The notes below the pieces were generated by a model that worked only from the letters and a program-made list of their open reading frames with translations, searched no databases and was not told the origin of the DNA. This document shows, piece after piece, positions 6,860 to 7,448 of a stretch of DNA of 7,448 nt (positions are counted from its first letter, which is position 1; every line of letters begins with the position of its first letter). Source of the stretch: Balneolaceae bacterium (lineage in GTDB: Bacteria; Bacteroidota; Rhodothermia; Balneolales; Balneolaceae); NCBI GenBank assembly GCA_007123785.1, contig SLGL01000398.1, positions 1 through 7,448 on the forward strand. The letters are read 5' to 3'. The translations under genes and the position numbers were made by a program.

Positions 6860-7448
6860 ATGCACAATGAGAGGGAAATACTATTCACAGAAGATGAAGG
6901 ATTAGAATATAAGTCGGTAACCAATGCCCCGTTTAAAATCCGAATTTATAAGCAACCCGGTGCTATAGCATATCTATACCAGGATTGGAAAGAACTGGCT
7001 GAAAAATCGAATCAAACTATCTGCATGTCGCCTGATTGGGCGGGTAGCTGGTGGAGGCATTTTGGGCAGAACAAAAAGCGTTCACTTTATATTATTACCG
7101 TACAGGATAATGGTAAGCTGGTGGCTGTTTTTCCATTTTTTAAAGGAATTACCACCCTTGCAGGGAATGTTATTGAGCAGCGTCTGCAGATCATTGGTAG
7201 TGGGGGAAACAGGAGCGAACAATGGGGTTTTTCAGATGATTATGGCATCAGTGATTTTCTTGATTTCATTGTTGATCCCGATTATAACGAGCCTGTAGCA
7301 GATCTGTTTACGTCACTTGTAATCAATTCCGAACTCGCCAGCCATCGTATCATTCTACACCAGGTACGAGACGACAGTTATGTCAAAAATTTCATCTATC
7401 CATCTCTGTTGAAAAATGAATGGCCGGTTATAATAGATAAAGCGGATG
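6860..7448 (+). CDS. CelD/BcsL-like GNAT-fold protein, N-terminal part (runs off window)
   Basis: An open frame from ATG 6860 continues without a stop for 196 complete codons to the window end. The visible part matches the N-terminal half of the CelD/BcsL (cellulose-biosynthesis GNAT, FemAB-like) family: a segment with YQDWKELAEKSNQT (40-53), SPDWAGSWWRHFG (57-69), LYIITVQDNGKLVAVFPFFK (76-95), and RLQIIGSGGN (108-117). Family members have two GNAT-like domains and are thought to be acyl or aminoacyl transferases acting on polysaccharide or its precursors; the true reaction is mostly unknown. The C-terminal catalytic-type domain lies outside the window. The start is 15 bases after the glycosyltransferase stop and has no Shine-Dalgarno sequence. 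An ATG at 6849 is in another frame and stops within 19 codons. No signal peptide or membrane helix is seen, so a cytoplasmic location is likely. Confidence 0.82.
   Translation, partial: MHNEREILFTEDEGLEYKSVTNAPFKIRIYKQPGAIAYLYQDWKELAEKSNQTICMSPDWAGSWWRHFGQNKKRSLYIITVQDNGKLVAVFPFFKGITTLAGNVIEQRLQIIGSGGNRSEQWGFSDDYGISDFLDFIVDPDYNEPVADLFTSLVINSELASHRIILHQVRDDSYVKNFIYPSLLKNEWPVIIDKAD

Noticed and set aside
6849..6905. Start of a gene at ATG 6849
   Set aside because: This frame reaches TAG after 18 codons; the ATG at 6860 opens the long frame.
7038..7053. GGGCGGGTAGCTGG-like stretch resembling an ops/JUMPstart element
   Set aside because: It lies inside a coding region, encoding DWAGSWW of the CelD-like protein, rather than in the operon leader. 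The similarity is partial.
7062..7298. 78-codon + strand open frame near the right end
   Set aside because: It is out of frame within the CelD/BcsL-like gene, whose 196-codon open frame from 6860 has clear family motifs.
1..7448. CRISPR array, tRNA/rRNA, insertion sequence or defence system
   Set aside because: No regularly spaced repeats, RNA gene signatures, transposase motifs or terminal repeats were seen; all coding space fits polysaccharide synthesis.

Overview
The window holds one co-directional, tightly packed gene cluster on the + strand for making and exporting a cell-surface or extracellular polysaccharide by the Wzx/Wzy-type route. It is AT-rich. Most starts have A-rich upstream stretches rather than strong Shine-Dalgarno sequences, and the protein types resemble those of Bacteroidota/Balneolota-like environmental bacteria. 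That assignment is an impression from sequence style only; no taxonomic marker is present.

Layout. Bases 1-298 are a non-coding leader with two inverted repeats (159-194 and 244-268), the second about 30 bases before the first gene. Then come: (1) a Wzz/GumC-type chain-length co-polymerase (299-1627); (2) a CpsD/CapB-like P-loop ATPase with several altered kinase motifs and no tyrosine tail (1644-2366); (3) a 54-residue two-helix membrane protein of unknown function (2363-2527), which shares an ATGA junction with the ATPase gene; (4) an O-antigen ligase/polymerase (Wzy_C-type) membrane protein (2538-4094); (5) a Wzx-type flippase (4087-5589); (6) a GT4-type glycosyltransferase (5597-6844); (7) the first 196 codons of a CelD/BcsL-like (GNAT/FemAB-like) protein, cut by the window end (6860-7448+). 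All intergenic gaps are 16 bases or less, and two junctions overlap, so the seven genes very probably form one operon that continues to the right.

How they fit together. The glycosyltransferase would help build a lipid-linked repeat unit in the cytoplasm. The flippase would move it across the inner membrane, and the Wzy-like protein would polymerise it or transfer it. The Wzz-like protein would set chain length, with the ATPase as its cytoplasmic partner. The CelD-like protein may acylate or otherwise modify the product or a precursor. Priming transferase, outer-membrane export protein and further glycosyltransferases are not in this window and presumably lie outside it.

Most of this is a recognisable pathway rather than a new system. 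The points most worth a second look are the 54-residue membrane protein between ATPase and polymerase, the degenerate kinase-like ATPase, and the near-palindrome just upstream of the first gene.
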